Assembly (NCBI GenBank): GCA_019925095.2
Contig: CM034411.1
Coordinates: 8,268,001 to 8,332,000 of the forward strand
DNA: 64,000 nucleotides
Origin: Dendrolimus kikuchii
Lineage: Eukaryota; Arthropoda; Insecta; Lepidoptera; Lasiocampidae
Direction of reading: 5' to 3'
Shown piece after piece: positions 1 through 12,404 of this stretch (position 1 is its first letter; the number at the start of each line of letters is the position of its first letter). The notes beneath the pieces are model-generated. The model saw only the letters and a program-made list of their open reading frames with translations. It ran no database searches and was not told where the DNA came from. The position numbers and the translations under genes are program-made.

Positions 1-2032
1 CAGTTATTTTTCTGCGGAAGAACAATTAATATTTTTTTCTCGCGATATAAGGCATGTATTTGACAGTTTGCTGCTGATGGTTTCGAATGATAATCAATCT
101 AGAATAGTAAAGTTGACGAGAATGTCAGATATATTAATGCACATTTCGTACTTATAAAGATGTGTGCATATTATAAGTCGCAGCTGAGAGGAGTAGCTTA
201 CAATGTATCTAGATAAGAAAAGTCCATTGAAGTGACATTATAGTCGTTGGTCGCGGACGTGACGTTGAGCTTTAAGACGTCCTAAAACAATCTGGAGAGT
301 GTGTAAAGGTTCTGGTGTACACATTATTCGGACGCATCGTCAGCCGCGGCTGACGGACGTATTGCGTAATTTGTGGGTACCTTTATTCTCCTATGCTAAG
401 AACTATGATGATTTGCTACTAACAAATATTTGGCTATGGTATTGAAAAACCACCAATCAAATCCCTGTAAGAAGTTATGTTTAAAATAAAACAATAAAAT
501 TTTGTAGGTTTCAAAATATCTTTATTTAAGCAACAAGTAAAAAAAATATATTTTTTAAACCTATTTCGATTATACATTTTTTAAAAATATGTTTTGAAAA
601 AAAAGGCGGAATTGGACATTAAAATTGGGAGAAATAGTACGGCTTGACAGGAATGGAAAATTACTCATTATCGCTATTCGAAATTAAAAAAAGTATACAA
701 TTTTGTCTATGGAAACACAGAACGGAATCTTGTAAAAGATTAGGCCATTTCATAAAACAAATGTATAGTAACTCGCAGAAAATATCTTCGGGACAGTTAT
801 ATTTATTTCAGCTTAGCATTTTAATTTAAATTGAGTCGTGAACCGCATTATAGGTTTATTGAAAAGGATTCATCTTCGACTCTAGCGGAAGGGTTAGCAG
901 TTTCGATTCTGCAATAGAAAAGATTTGCATTGAGAGGAGACGTAAGGTAAACATCGATTTTAATTTTTTCTCCTAAAACGGGAACGATGATTGAAATAGT
1001 TGATTACGGATTACTTCGTGCCAGAGTTTGTGTGTTAAGTGTTTATAATGTATTTTTAGTGTATCCTTGTACGAAATGAAAGTTTGACTTTTGCCACATA
1101 TTCTTTTGAATGGCAGCTGACGGACGTACATTTAGTTACGAGAGTAGGTACCTTATTAGTGTGCAACGTAAACTGTTTTTATCTGAAATCATTTTATTTT
1201 AAAGAATGTGCCCTTGATTATTATGAAATGCTCCATCCAGATGCTGGTGGGAGTAGAGGATGGAATTGTTTTTTCCGTGGTAAAATGTCAAATTGTGAAC
1301 TTGTCAAAGCTGGGGTTGAGTCATTGTCGCGATCCATTTATCTTTTGGACTTATTGTTTTATGCCCATCAACAATGTTTACATCAACATATGATTACTAA
1401 TTACTTCTCTTTAGATAAGAATGTTTCTGAATAAGTTCATGTTTTTGTTAGAAGTTTCCAAACTTTATAGTATTTTTCATCTTCTATCATACTAAACAGA
1501 TAATACAGTATTAATATGATTAGTGTCACAGACAGAAAGACAAACAGTACTATAAATCGGCTAGTGTAGACAGTTATACAAGATAAACCATTCACCTACA
1601 TTCCTTAAATTAATTAATGCATCAATTTTATTTGAATTACAGAGAATGTTGTCATAGCTATATTTATTTACTACAACTGCAATAGAAAAATAACTTTTAA
1701 TCTATGTTTGTGATAAATTATTGTATAGTGTGTAATATTAAAGTAAGCAGTGCTTTGTTTACATTAATTTACAACAATAGTATTATAGTTGTGCTTTATT
1801 TTAGAATGAAACAAAGAACTTTTAACAAGATTTTATTTTTAAAAAATTAAGAATTGCAATATTTATTTTTTAAATAACTAATTTAGTTATCTTGTTTGTT
1901 TTGATGATTAAAATAAGGCCAAGAACAGATCATTTTATATTTAAGGTTTTAATCACTTAATATCACATGTTAACTAAATCTACTCTATATATTCCATAAC
2001 TAAAGCTGTAAATTTATTTCCTGGCCACTTTT
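1..2032. other. Upstream noncoding DNA, no gene recognised
   Basis: AT-rich sequence with only short chance reading frames (longest about 116 codons, no recognisable domain). A locally CpG-richer patch lies around 240-360. A related segment starting GCTGACGGACGTA occurs near 351 and again near 1117, each followed by a GGTACCTT-like motif, so part of this stretch may be an old duplication. It could hold an untranslated first exon of the CNOT4 gene, but I cannot point to one. Confidence 0.4.
339..354. repeat. Perfect 16-bp GC-rich palindrome
   Basis: GTCAGCCGCGGCTGAC reads identically on both strands. It stands in a short CpG-richer patch of otherwise AT-rich DNA. It could be a dimeric factor site or chance; function unknown. 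Confidence 0.45.
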
Positions 2033-2342
2033 CTTTGTACAGGAATGAAGAAACAATACTAATTCCTGTGGCTGGGCAGCTTGTCATAAGAGGTGACAAA
2101 AAACCCACAGCTAGGGTGTAGGGCATTTGCCTGACTGGATGGCTACCACCCTTGGTCTAGAGTATGCCGTCATAACTGCCTTTGAGTTGTGTTCCGACAT
2201 CAGTGACCAGTTCCTCCTTCAAGTTCGGCAGCACATTGGCAGCACCTCTGGTATTGCTAATGTCCATAGGAGACAGTAACCACTTTCCATCACAGTTGGG
2301 CCGTCAGCCCATCTGCTGTGCTTCAGCAATAAAAAATAAAAA
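2033..2342 (+). mobile_element. Family A SINE-like repeat, sense orientation
   Basis: Diverged copy running from the GCAGGAA-like head through the ACAAAAAACCCACAG block and the CTAGAGTATGCCG block to a CAGCAATAAAAAA tail. It shares order and sequence with the copies at 4133, 10387, 21094, 47619 and 55907. The AATAAA plus A-run tail marks this as the 3' end of a retroposed unit. Confidence 0.75.
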
Positions 2343-3800
2343 AGTGAACAAAACACTATCAAGTAGCAGAGCTGCCACTTTTAGTTTCTTTATTTTCCTT
2401 GCGACTTATATGATGCAATGTTTACATGAGTTATTATGACATTGTGCATATAGGGGAATGCCAGTGCTGGATTTACATATAAGCCTTTGAGGCCGGGCCC
2501 TAGTTCAACATCATCATCTTAGCAAAATTTTAAAGTTAAAAAATATAAGGACAACTTAAATTTAAAAAATATTTGAATTAGTTTATTATAAATGTATAAA
2601 TAGAATGGACAGCTGGAAATAGCAATTACAAAAGGGTTCCATTTCTGTTAAAATGTTTACAGAACAATAAAGGCTAGGCTGGAAGCTAGCCTAAATTCAC
2701 CACTGTGGAGTGCTCTGATATACTATTCGAGTTGGTGTCACCATTGCTAGTTTGTCTCTGCACTACACACCAACTCATCTGGGACTTCATTCATATTCCC
2801 TAAATGCTTGACACATATTCATTGTGTATGGGGCTAGCTCCTTATTATCATAAATCCATAGGCAACATAGCCATGCAGTCATTTTGGACCGTCGACCTTT
2901 TGCCTAAAAGCAAACATAATAAATATGTCCCCAAACTTTGAAATGTACTCCTTCCTACAATTTTTCCATAGCATTAAAATAGGGAGATGTTCAAAAAGAT
3001 TATAAACAGATATCCAAAGTGTCAGGTAGGGAATGCATTGGCTCCATTGTTGTTGCATTGTTTATAGGCCATAGGTACCACTTGCCATCAGGTTTACTCC
3101 TGCCAGTTTACTTACTAATTAAAAAGAAATATTTATGGAAAATGACTATGAAACCATAAAAATTATCCCCATTCTTAATTTATGTATTTTGTGTACCATT
3201 AATATCTTAGAAGGATAGTATTTTATTGTTTTTAGGTTATTGATCCAATTGGATTCTTTTTCTAGAGAGGTTAGAGGTACAATTCTTATTTATTTCTTGT
3301 GTACATTGTTTGTGTAAATATGTTAGTGACATACACCAAATGGCTACATTTTTATGCCATTGCCATTAGATTTTTTGGAAGAAATCATTACTAGGCATAA
3401 AACCAATCATTGTACTCTTTCCATTTAAAAAAAAAAATCTATGACATAAAGAAATGTACAATGAAATATTTTAAATAGATAGAAAATGGTTTATTGTTCA
3501 CCACATACACACATTAAAATAATCTGTAACAACTATGATCCTCCAATTTTTATGGTTTATTCTTTTTTAATGCACAGCTGGCAAATTGGTAGATGGTTAT
3601 TATCACCTATAGGCAATTACAACACCAATGTTGAAGGCAATGTGCTGCCCATGTTTTGGATGCTGTAGAGTGGTTGAAATAGGAGGGATAAGATAGGAGA
3701 CTGGAATAAATGGATGGGATAGAGGGAGGGCTAAATGGGCTATTGAAGCTCTTATTCAACATACGAAACACTATAAGCTCAAGATTATCTGATTCATGAA
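2343..3800. other. Noncoding, unassigned
   Basis: No gene recognised. A CAGTGCTGGATTTACA motif near 2461 looks like one end of a DNA transposon, but no partner end was found. Around 3660-3785 is a purine-rich GGGATAGAGGGA stretch followed by ACGAAACACTAT, resembling family D at 25386. Confidence 0.35.
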
Positions 3801-4105
3801 GTCATGGTAGTGTAATGGCTCGTGCACGGGTCCCAAGCTCAAAGGATGTGGGTTCGAATCCTGGTCGGAATGTATGCACCACTTAGGCAGTTTTCTGAGC
3901 TAATGTGTATATTGTTACAATTACCACATGCTAACAATGGTCAAGGAAAACATTTTGATGAAATCTCTACATTGAGGTGACCTATATGGGAAACATGCCA
4001 AGCTGCCTTGGCCAAGTGTGGTGGGTATACTGTATGTTCTGCTATAAAGGGAGGCCTGAGGCCAGCAGTGTGACATTTATGGGCTTTTATTATATATTTA
4101 TATCC
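3801..4105 (+). mobile_element. tRNA-derived SINE, family I
   Basis: The head looks like a tRNA: an A-box-like TGGTAGTGTAATGGC and a perfect RNA polymerase III B box GGTTCGAATCC at 3851-3861. The tRNA-unrelated body and AT-rich tail match the copies at 5217, 37101 and 61300. No full cloverleaf is formed, so this is a SINE and not a tRNA gene. Confidence 0.8.
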
Positions 4106-4132
4106 ATTTCACACTGATACCCTTTAGGAGTT

Positions 4133-4437
4133 ATCCATGCAGGAACTGAAAAAGAATACAGTTTCCTGCGGCCAAGCGGCCTGTCGTAAGAGGCAACAAA
4201 AAACCCACAGCCAGGTGGTAGGGTATTTGCCCAACTGGATGGCAACCATCCCTGGTCTAGAGTATGCCGCCGTAACAACCTTGAGTTGTGTTTCGGTATT
4301 AGTGACCAGGTTCCAGTCTCCCTTAAGAGAACAGTGCATTTGTAGCACCTTAGGTGTTGCAAATGTCCATAGGTGATGGTAACCGTTTTCCTTAAGTGGG
4401 CCGTCTGCCTGTCTGCTGAACTCCTGCAATAAAAAAA
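4133..4437 (+). mobile_element. Family A SINE-like repeat, near full length
   Basis: Runs from ATCCATGCAGGAAC at the 5' end to CTCCTGCAATAAAAAAA at the 3' end, about 305 bp. It sits about 30 bp after the tail of a tRNA-SINE I copy. Reading frames of 60-110 codons occur on both strands; they recur in other copies only because the repeat is conserved. Confidence 0.85.
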
Positions 4438-5216
4438 TGGAATGTGGCATCACCGGAGGCCATACTCTTAAAGGGTCCTTTGCATGTGTAGCCAGCCCTA
4501 AGAGCTGTATTCAGTATAATGATTACAGTATACCTCTACGCCAGTACTTTTTGTCATCACTAGTTTTGAAAAAAATTCCGTCAAATATTCAATTTCATTT
4601 TTTCGATGTTTTCTCTTATTTGCGAAGTGTAAATGCGTTATGCACACTGTCCTCCCCTATATATCTTTAGCATATATTGTTTGCCAAAAGGACCCATCAA
4701 TGCACTCCACATCACTGTCCCTACATTTATTCATGACAAACTAAAGCCTGAACCAAATGAATCTGGTTTAGATTATTATTTATTGCTCGTCAAGATATAA
4801 TAATTTTTATCTTTTTTTAATTCTGATCATATGTTATCTGTTCAATATCTTACAGAATATATCAGTAGTGAATTGTTAGATAAGTACTGTTTGCATAATA
4901 AAACAATCTTTCTTTTAAAATGGTGTTAATGTTATTGTTTTTTAAGCTTTTCTAATTTTAAACTATATCATTAAATATAGTATAATTGTTTGGTGCTAGA
5001 TGTTTGACATACATATTTTTTAGCACACTCAAATATTTATCTATATAATATTTTTTTACTAAAATACAACTAATTGAAAATCCTGTAAACTCTGACATAT
5101 TTACAAATGGAACTTATTCATAATTTTATTTAATTAGCTGAAAGAGAGTATATTATTATAAATAGATGGAAACTTTATTGCTCACCAAACTAAATACAAG
5201 AAATTATAGTATTTTT
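4438..5216. other. Noncoding, unassigned
   Basis: AT-rich. The first hundred bases (CAGCCCTAAGAGCTGTATTCAG) resemble part of family D at 25550. No gene seen. Confidence 0.35.
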
Positions 5217-5505
5217 AGGTCAAACCACTGCTGGGCTCGGGCGTCCCATTATAGGGGGAACGGACAGTATACCCGCCACGTTTGTCCAAGGCAGGTTGAC
5301 TTGGCAGGTTTGACACATCGGTTATCTCGATGTGCAGGTTGCATCACGATGTTTTCCTTTACCATTGTTAGCACGTAGTAATTGTAACAATATGCACATT
5401 AGATCAGAAAACTGACTAAGTGGTGCATGCTTTCCAGCCAGGATCGAACCCGCACCCTTTGAGCTTGGGACGTGAGCGCTAGCCATTACGCTATCACGAC
5501 AACCA
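5217..5505 (-). mobile_element. tRNA-derived SINE, family I
   Basis: Reverse-strand copy of the 3801 element. The B box appears in reverse at 5441-5451 (GGATCGAACCC) and the tRNA-like head ends near 5505. The body contains the family CATCACGATGTTTTCC block. Confidence 0.8.
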
Positions 5506-5744
5506 AATAGCCTTGCTTTTTTTCCAGGAAAACATGTCCCATAACTATATGACTACATAAAGCATAAAATTCGATTAGAATAATTACAACTGTAAATAGT
5601 TAAACATATGACACCGTTATCATTTAGAGATTACTTCCAAATGCCCTAAGGGATGTTTTCAGCTATTTTGACTATGTACTGCAATAAAAAAATAATAAAC
5701 TTAGTTGATCAATAATAACAATGATAATTGATTGAGTACTTTTA

Positions 5745-5820
5745 CTTCAGCCAATTGATATCCACTGCTGGACATTGGCATCCCCAAGTTGGCTCCACAT
5801 TATATTCCAGTCCGAATTAA
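5745..5820 (-). mobile_element. Short LINE 3' tail fragment
   Basis: TTCAGCCAATTGATATCCACTG and the following bases match in type the 3' end of the RTE-like LINE fragment at 39890 (CATCAGCCAACCGTTGG). Very short and diverged. Confidence 0.4.
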
Positions 5821-6174
5821 AGTACATGTAAAGTTAATCTTGAAATAATTGTGATTATTACAATTATAAACTGTTAGAATGAAAGAATTGGAACTATTTT
5901 GTTAATACAACCATTTTTATTGTATTAAAAAAATAGTAATAATATTTTAATAATTCATAACACTAAATGAAAGTAATAAATAAACACTAAACATTATTAT
6001 TGTCTATGTTATTATTCATATATGTAGGCAAATGTATGTCATGTTTATTTATTTTACATTATATTTAAGCCCTTAATCAATTTTAACTACTATTATTCTA
6101 TTAATGGAATTATGCACGTACAGTATAAACATCTAATTTCTAATATAATTAATTAGATATACAGCCTTCTAAAT

Positions 6175-6290
6175 GGTTTGTGGCACACCACATGTGACAG
6201 AGTACATATGCCAGAATAGACGAGTATAAAAGAAAAGACATATTTTACCCACCCCAAATTATTGGGAGAAGAAGAAAGAAAAGAGAAACA
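6175..6290 (+). mobile_element. LINE C-terminal/3' fragment (RTE-like)
   Basis: The block ending CCCACCCCAAATTATTGGGAG and then AAGAAGAAAGAAAAGAG matches the fragment at 20404 (GACCCCCAATAATTGGAAG). Part of the tail of a truncated non-LTR retrotransposon. Confidence 0.5.
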
Positions 6291-6534
6291 GCCTTCTAAA
6301 TGCATTTGATAGTTTCCTTTGCCTAAAAATACTTGTCAGCACTAGCAATGGTAATATAGCCAGCATTTTATTAAAGCCAGGGAGGGAGGTTTCCAAAAAA
6401 TTCCAAAAATTATTTAGGATCATTTTTTTTATAAACTTTATAATCGATGCATATTATGTAATGTAGTTTTATTTATTGCAACATACTTTAAAATATAATT
6501 TAATTTCTTCTATATATACATACATACACACACA

Positions 6535-6640
6535 ACAATCATGTCTGTTTCCTATGGGGATAGGCAGAGACTATGGATCTCCATTTGCGACGATCCAGAC
6601 AAACAACTTCCGCTTCATCTACTTTCATTATAGATTTATT
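6535..6640 (-). mobile_element. LINE reverse-transcriptase ORF C-terminal fragment
   Basis: On the minus strand this reads a peptide with DRRKWRSIVSAYP, the C-terminal signature also seen at 52015-52395. Short and truncated. Confidence 0.6.
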
Positions 6641-6668
6641 CATTCAAGCCCTTCTTATTTATTAAATA

Positions 6669-7466
6669 CTAGCGATTTCGGCAGACGTTGTCCTGTCCTG
6701 AAAAAATAAAAAATGTAGAACCCGATTTCAGCGCCACCTACCGGTCTAATTGTGAATCTAAAACATTTCCGGACAAACTCAAACACTATTTGTTTCCACC
6801 TTGTGTTACATTACTGTTACGAGTTGTGGGACTCGAATTAAAATGCCGTTAGAATTTATTAGAACTATACAAACACGTATAACACAGGTACAAATATAAA
6901 ATAACACGCGCAAAGTCCGTCACTAAATAGATTACCGAATGTAGTACACGCGTCTTGCTTTGCTTGTGCTTATCGCTCGACTGCCGATCTCTTCATTGGG
7001 GCATTGCTTTATACTGCACAAATACAATATGTCTCTCGCCCACGTGGGCTGAATTTCTTAGAATCACAGCTGGCTAATGACTACCATAAAAGATTACAAT
7101 ACACAATGGGTTGATTTTCTAATTACAAATTTTAAACACAAAGTAAACAAAATAAGTCCAAATACGGAAAGGTAATAAAGTGTGCTTTTATGGTGCAGGT
7201 GTGAATCCACTTTTGTCGGTCGTAACATTATTAAAGTTTTAGTAGGGATACCTAATTTTTTCTACTAATAAATGTAGCCTATATTAATCTGGGATAATGT
7301 AGCAGTATAGAATTTTTGAAACGGACAAAACGACAAACAGACAGACAAAAATACTAAAAGAAATTGTATAGTGTTCTTCATTGTGTATATAGCCTATTCC
7401 GGCTGTTTTATTAAAATGGGTTTTACGTACAGACATGATATCTTTAGAATTTTATAATATTATAGA
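6669..7466 (-). mobile_element. Non-autonomous Helitron (H1-related) interrupted by an LTR
   Basis: The minus-strand 3' end is CTAG followed by T (plus strand A-CTAG at 6668-6672). The 5' end is A then TCTATAATATTATAAAATTCT (plus strand up to 7466), the same 5' end as H1 copies at 16783 and 31860. Helitrons characteristically insert between A and T with TC...CTRR ends. Removing the 413-bp LTR and one 4-bp target repeat leaves about 380 bp. No Rep/helicase coding capacity. Confidence 0.6.
6815..7227 (-). mobile_element. Solo LTR, Ty3/gypsy-like
   Basis: Starts TGTTACGA and ends TCGTAACA. The flanks TTAC and TTAT are probably a 4-bp target duplication with one change. In its own orientation it shares the CAGGTTATACGTG-type block and terminal GACTCGCAACTCGTAACA-type end with the 507-bp LTR at 19664. 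No internal coding region, so one LTR remains after recombination. It is inserted in a Helitron. Confidence 0.65.
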
Positions 7467-7907
7467 TAGATTATTTTATTCTAGTAATATTTATATGGTG
7501 AATGAAAAATCAGACCTAAATCAAAATATGTGTAAGTAAATAAAATGAAAGAAAACGCTAGACTATTCCAATAACTAGTAATTGTTTACTATTTAAGTCA
7601 GCGTCTGACATTTAACCTTAGACTGTTGAAGACTAATCCAAGACCTTTATGCCACTACAACATGTTCGCGTTTTCTACCTTCTAAGTTGTCATAACAAAG
7701 TTTGAATACAAATTTTATCCTCGAATATAATATCCAGCTACAGCTGCGAACGAAGCGGAAGCGGTTACAGTGCATCGACGCATACATGATGCTGCCACCG
7801 CTTCGCTCTCGCTCTTGGCGCTAATGGCTGGTTTACACATACTAACGCATCGTTAAATGTTCATTAAATTTTAAGTGACTTCTATGGAAAGGATTTTAGT
7901 AGTAACT
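7467..7907. other. Noncoding, unassigned
   Basis: No gene or repeat recognised; AT-rich with a short CpG-richer patch at 7740-7810. Confidence 0.35.
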
Positions 7908-8590
7908 TGCACTGAAATACAGCAGCCAGGTTGACAGCTCACCTAATGGAAAGTGTATATCGTCCCCTATGGGCATTTACAACAACAGATGTGCTACTAA
8001 TGTACTGCTGGTCTCCAAAGGGGGATAGTACCTGGCCACTAATTTCGGAACACAAACCAAGGTTGTTATAGCAAAATACTTTAGACTAGGGGGCTAGTAA
8101 ATGCTATTACTATCTCGTCAAAATCGCCGGACACTATCGTCTCAGTCGTAGCTTAGCCTGATTTCGGTATTCTGCTAAATGCAATGGCATGCCCGTGGAA
8201 CGCCACTATCTTTATAAATATTTATAAGCGAAAACGTGTGAAATAAATGTTTAAAACTTTGGTAGCTTTTCAATATTCATTTCGGTTAATGCCATTTCTG
8301 CAAATGGTAATACCATTTTTTTTCTACTGATAGGTATTCCGTTGCGATAATATCGACAAGATATTGTGGATTTAGAAGAATACGATTTTTTGTCAATATC
8401 GCCGCAATAGAATCGTACTTTGAATATCTTCGTAACGGCAAGATATTGAAATAACAGAATCGGGGCTCTGGAGTGGTAGCTATCCAAACGTGCGAATGCT
8501 CTACCACTTGATTGTAGGTTGTTTTGTCGCCTCTTACGATAGCTCTCCCGCCTGCAGGAATCGGTATTCTTTCTCCCTTTTTGCACGGAT
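7908..8590 (-). mobile_element. Family A copy split by a MITE
   Basis: Two diverged family A segments flank a different element. The tail half is 7908-8089 and the head half is 8466-8590 (ending TTTTTGCACGGAT). They join in family A order around the CTAGACCAGGGGTGG site, so the intervening 8090-8465 was inserted later. Confidence 0.7.
8090..8465 (-). mobile_element. MITE M2 inserted in family A
   Basis: Reverse-orientation relative of the 27596-27962 element. Shared are CTACTATT-type ends beginning GGGGCT or CCCCGATTCTG, the AATATCTT...AAGATATT internal stem, and the TATAAATATTTATAA block. About 375 bp with no coding capacity. A chance 136-codon minus-strand frame covers it. Confidence 0.65.
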
Positions 8591-10386
8591 TCATTTAATA
8601 TTTTACAGCAATTTTTATTTGTTTTGTAAATTTCAAGACTTAAAAGATTATTTTTTACCAAAGTACTTGTTCAATATCCACAGATGGCGGTACTATGTCG
8701 AGCTTAAAGAATCGATATCGATCCTAATAGTAATGATTTCTTAAATTTTATAATCCCGTTTTGTTATTTCTAAACGATATCTTGTAGATAAATCATGTTT
8801 AAAATGTAGATAGATCTTCATAAAAACGTATTGCTTGGACCTTGAGCTGCCTTTACCTGTGCATTCGTTTTGTACACTGTATTCTGCATTTCAACTTGCG
8901 GAATAGAACCATATGCAATGATCTCAAATACATATTTAAAATGATGAAATTTTTGAAAATCATATAATAGAGATTTAATTTAAACGTAGTCTTTATATCT
9001 ATTGCTGACCTATGGGTGTTCCTTTTTACTAGACTGAATTTATCGGCTCTATCTAAGGTTTTGTTTTAGTATAACACAGACGCTTCCCCCGACAAAGATT
9101 TTAATTAAGATGTACAGATTTCGGTCACTGTAGAATTAATTCCGGTTATTCATAATGTTCTACCCCCCTAGACAAGAGGCATTAGCGCTAAACCAATAGA
9201 ATTGGAAATGTACACATACCGATACGCTTATTATTCGTTCAGCCACTGTCAAGAAGAAAGATTTAAAAAAAATGAACTTTATACGTCTCGGAATTATTTG
9301 AGTAGTGTTGCCGTCTTGCTAAGTTGTGCTTCCTACAATTTCCAAAGTATAAAAATCGAAACCAGTATCATAACTGCCATCGAAGTTGTTTTAGGAATTG
9401 CGTAAATTATAATAGTTACAATGTTAAAGAAGTGTTGACCTTTATTTGTTAGATTATTGCCTTTCTAACAGTTTACATAATGATCATCATACATCGGTAG
9501 TTCGCCTCGCTAAGAATTTGGAGATTCAACTATAGCTTAGGCTTTTTCTAAAATCGTCAGTTTGAAATACAATATCACTACAACAGTAATGGACACGTTA
9601 GTATTTTTAGGTTTCCGATACTTTATGATATCTGGGCCTCAGTGTGACAGTTGATTATTTAAGGAACTTTGGCACATATGAAGTAATCTCGAGGTTTACA
9701 AAATTGTAGTCTCAAATTGGTGAAGATACAAAAAGGAGTCCTAAAAGCGGTCATGGTGATCCAATGAATTAATTATCACATTTCAATGGTTTTTTTTCCG
9801 AATTATAAATTTGCATAGTAATATGTTTCATGAACAGTTATTGGTTTGAAGATACGTTTGTCAATCGCTCTTCTATTTGTATAATATTTATCCCATTGAA
9901 ATTTGAGGTCGATGAAATATTACGATCTAAAGTTTGCTTATTGTACGCAACTCGTAAAGCTTCTCCACTGGCTTACTTAATCTTTTCCTTTCACGTTATA
10001 GTATTTGTTAAATGATATGCCAGTGGCGCAGGTTGTTTGACCAGTTGTATTATCAAACGCATTTCACTTCATAGTCGGACTGGTTTAATGAGGCATTATG
10101 CATTGTTCTTTGTTATTTCTTTAATCCCTAGGTGGTAATTATCAATTAAAACAATTGCTGAGTGTTATTTGTGGTGGTAATACCTACTTAATCCACTTTA
10201 CGTGAGCTTGGATGTCTTTTAAGTGTCATTCCGTTAGTTCTCGTGTCCTGCTTCGTAACGTTAAGCTACCGCTAATTTACGTTGTCAGATCTTTCGTGTT
10301 ATACGCCTCTATCGACATTATCTTCCATACTGTTCATCTATAATCTCTTTATTCTTGATTATTGTCAGAATGCTCACATTATATCT
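8591..10386. other. Noncoding, unassigned
   Basis: About 1.8 kb with no recognised gene or repeat. Reading frames are short and without domains. Confidence 0.35.
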
Positions 10387-10709
10387 CTTTTTTTTATTTT
10401 TTTTTTATTGCTGGAGTTCAGCAGACAGGCAGACGGCCCACTCGATGGAAAGCGGTTACCATCGCCTATGGACATTTGCAACATCAAATATGCTACAAAT
10501 GCGCTGCTGCTCTCTTAAGGGAAACTGGAACCTGGTCACTAATGCCGGAACACAACTGAAGGTTGTTATGGCGACATACTTTAGACCAGGGGTGGTAGCC
10601 ATCCAGTCGGGCAAATACCCTACCACCTGGCTGTGGGTTGTTTTGTCGCCTCTTACGACAGGCCGCCCGGCCGCAGGAAATTGTATTCTTTCTCCGTTCC
10701 TGCACGGAT
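10387..10709 (-). mobile_element. Family A SINE-like repeat, full length
   Basis: Plus strand starts with a T-rich run and TTGCTGGAGTTCAGCAGA, and ends TCCGTTCCTGCACGGAT. In sense orientation (minus) it therefore runs from ATCCGTGCAGGAACGG to a poly(A) tail. One of the best-preserved copies. Confidence 0.88.
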
Positions 10710-12279
10710 AATATAATCTCTAAAGAAGTACCAGGTAATGTCGTGTTTCTTTTTAGGGTTCCGTAGCAATTTCGGCAAAAACAGATCCTTTATGTTTTTG
10801 CCATAACCGTCGATTCTAGTTATAATATTTTTTAACTCAGCTACTACTACTGGTTTTGTATGAATAAAATTGTCAGAAACGTGTTGCCTTTTTGGTTCTA
10901 CACAATGGTAGATATAACATAAAATTACGGGTGGCCGCTATACGTACAACTGAGAGTAGATTTTTTTAATGTACGTAGTTATCTTGAAAATCCCTACAAT
11001 GTTCTTTAGTGGTTTAAAAAAAAAATTAATCATGAAGTGGGGAGAAATATTACGTTCCAAAGTAGAAAAAATCGTGTCTGACTTAAAAATATGCAGTGAA
11101 AAATTCTGAAAAAATCCAGGAAGAGTTTACAAAAAATGACTGAAATGACAATTAAAATTGGTTAGAACAAGATTTGTTAATAATTTTGGTCTATTTTCGA
11201 TTAAATTCTTTTAAGGGTTTCGTAGCAGTTCAAGAAACGATTATAAATAAATTTATTGAAATTAGGACTGTTCAACGTCTGTCTTACCAGCTAGTAGTAC
11301 ATATATCAATTGCTCGTTGAATTTAGTACTTTCCCATGACTATGCTATACCGTTATTTTAAAATATCAAATATGGTGTCTAAGAATTAATGCAAATATAC
11401 CATTCGCATAATCTTAAGTTAATTTTGGCCATTGACCTGTTGATATTCTGCCTTACATTGCGTTATTTTCTGTGGTTAGGATATCTCATTCATCATTTAG
11501 TTAAGGTTTTAGTTCACCGCGGTAAAAGCAGTGACCACAAATAATTTAATTAGGCATGTACCGTTTTTATTGGATTTACAATTATTTTTGTGTATGTGCT
11601 TACGTTAATTTGGAAGATATGTTGGGAATTATTACATGCGCCGTTTCTCCCATATCTCGCTAAAAGGGGTAGAACGAAGAAATGCTAACTTGAACTCGTA
11701 AATTATGATCTGGTTGGTACTGGTTTCTATAATGAGGAAAGTAAAAGACAAAGGTTGGATAAAAAAGCAGCAACGTGGATTGTTGGTCCCGAATTTTAAT
11801 TCGGACGTAAGAACCTAATTAGGATACAGCCATAAAGGTATAAAGAGGACTCTCTTTAGGACTGGATATAGAAAACCTACGTTCTCTTAACATGATAGCG
11901 TATGTGTTGATTCCATTCACGTTATTTGCTTGTGATGATTTTAATGCAATTTGACGAGAAGGGGAACTGAACAGTTTATGAGCTCTTCTAGTATTTATCA
12001 TATTTGGAATGAGTGGTGATTTTATATGCCTTGCCTTTGGCTATCCTGTCAAGGCAACATTCCTAGCCCGTTCTTGTCCAACTACCTAAGTCTCCAGATT
12101 TTATAAAACATGAACAAGTCATCACGAACTATGTAAAGCGTGACCGTGAAGCGTTTCTTGCAGTTTATTTGCTATCATGGATATAATATATGCTGTTGGA
12201 AACACAACAGTAGTTCCTGTTGTATATTTATTTTAACTACTAGATGTCTTTATTGATACTTATTTTGTTGTATCTGCAG
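10710..12279. other. Noncoding, unassigned
   Basis: About 1.6 kb upstream of the first CNOT4 coding exon. No gene or recognised repeat; a promoter or untranslated exon may be here but no decisive signal is visible. Confidence 0.35.
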
Positions 12280-12404
12280 GTTACAGTAGAGCATATTCTA
12301 GTGTAAGCTCACGTCGGTATACAATTAGAGTGGTGGGCGCGAAACTATTGGCTCTCAGGGCTAGGATGTCAGTATTGAATCAGAGTGGAGAAGAGCAGGT
12401 ACAG
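12280..12404 (+). CDS. CNOT4: CNOT4 exon 1 (5' UTR plus residues 1-13)
   Basis: A possible acceptor TTGTATCTGCAG ends at 12279, so an earlier untranslated exon may exist; the left edge is inferred. The ATG is at 12366, encoding [13 protein letters not shown]. Two in-phase donors lie 6 bp apart: GTACAG at 12399 and GTAACA at 12405. Both keep the frame into exon 2 and would give EEQ or EEQVQ before VECPLC. Confidence 0.75.

Noticed and set aside
3801..3880. Possible tRNA gene
   Set aside because: A and B boxes are present but no acceptor stem or anticodon arm forms, and the same head with a SINE body recurs elsewhere.
8251..8661. 136-codon minus-strand frame
   Set aside because: It spans the MITE M2/family A junction, so it is composite transposon DNA without a known domain.
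10355..10711. 118-codon frame and its antisense partner, recurring near 21100, 47700, 53100 and 56000
   Set aside because: Both recur only because family A is a conserved repeat. The frames vary by indel and stop between copies, so no protein is maintained.
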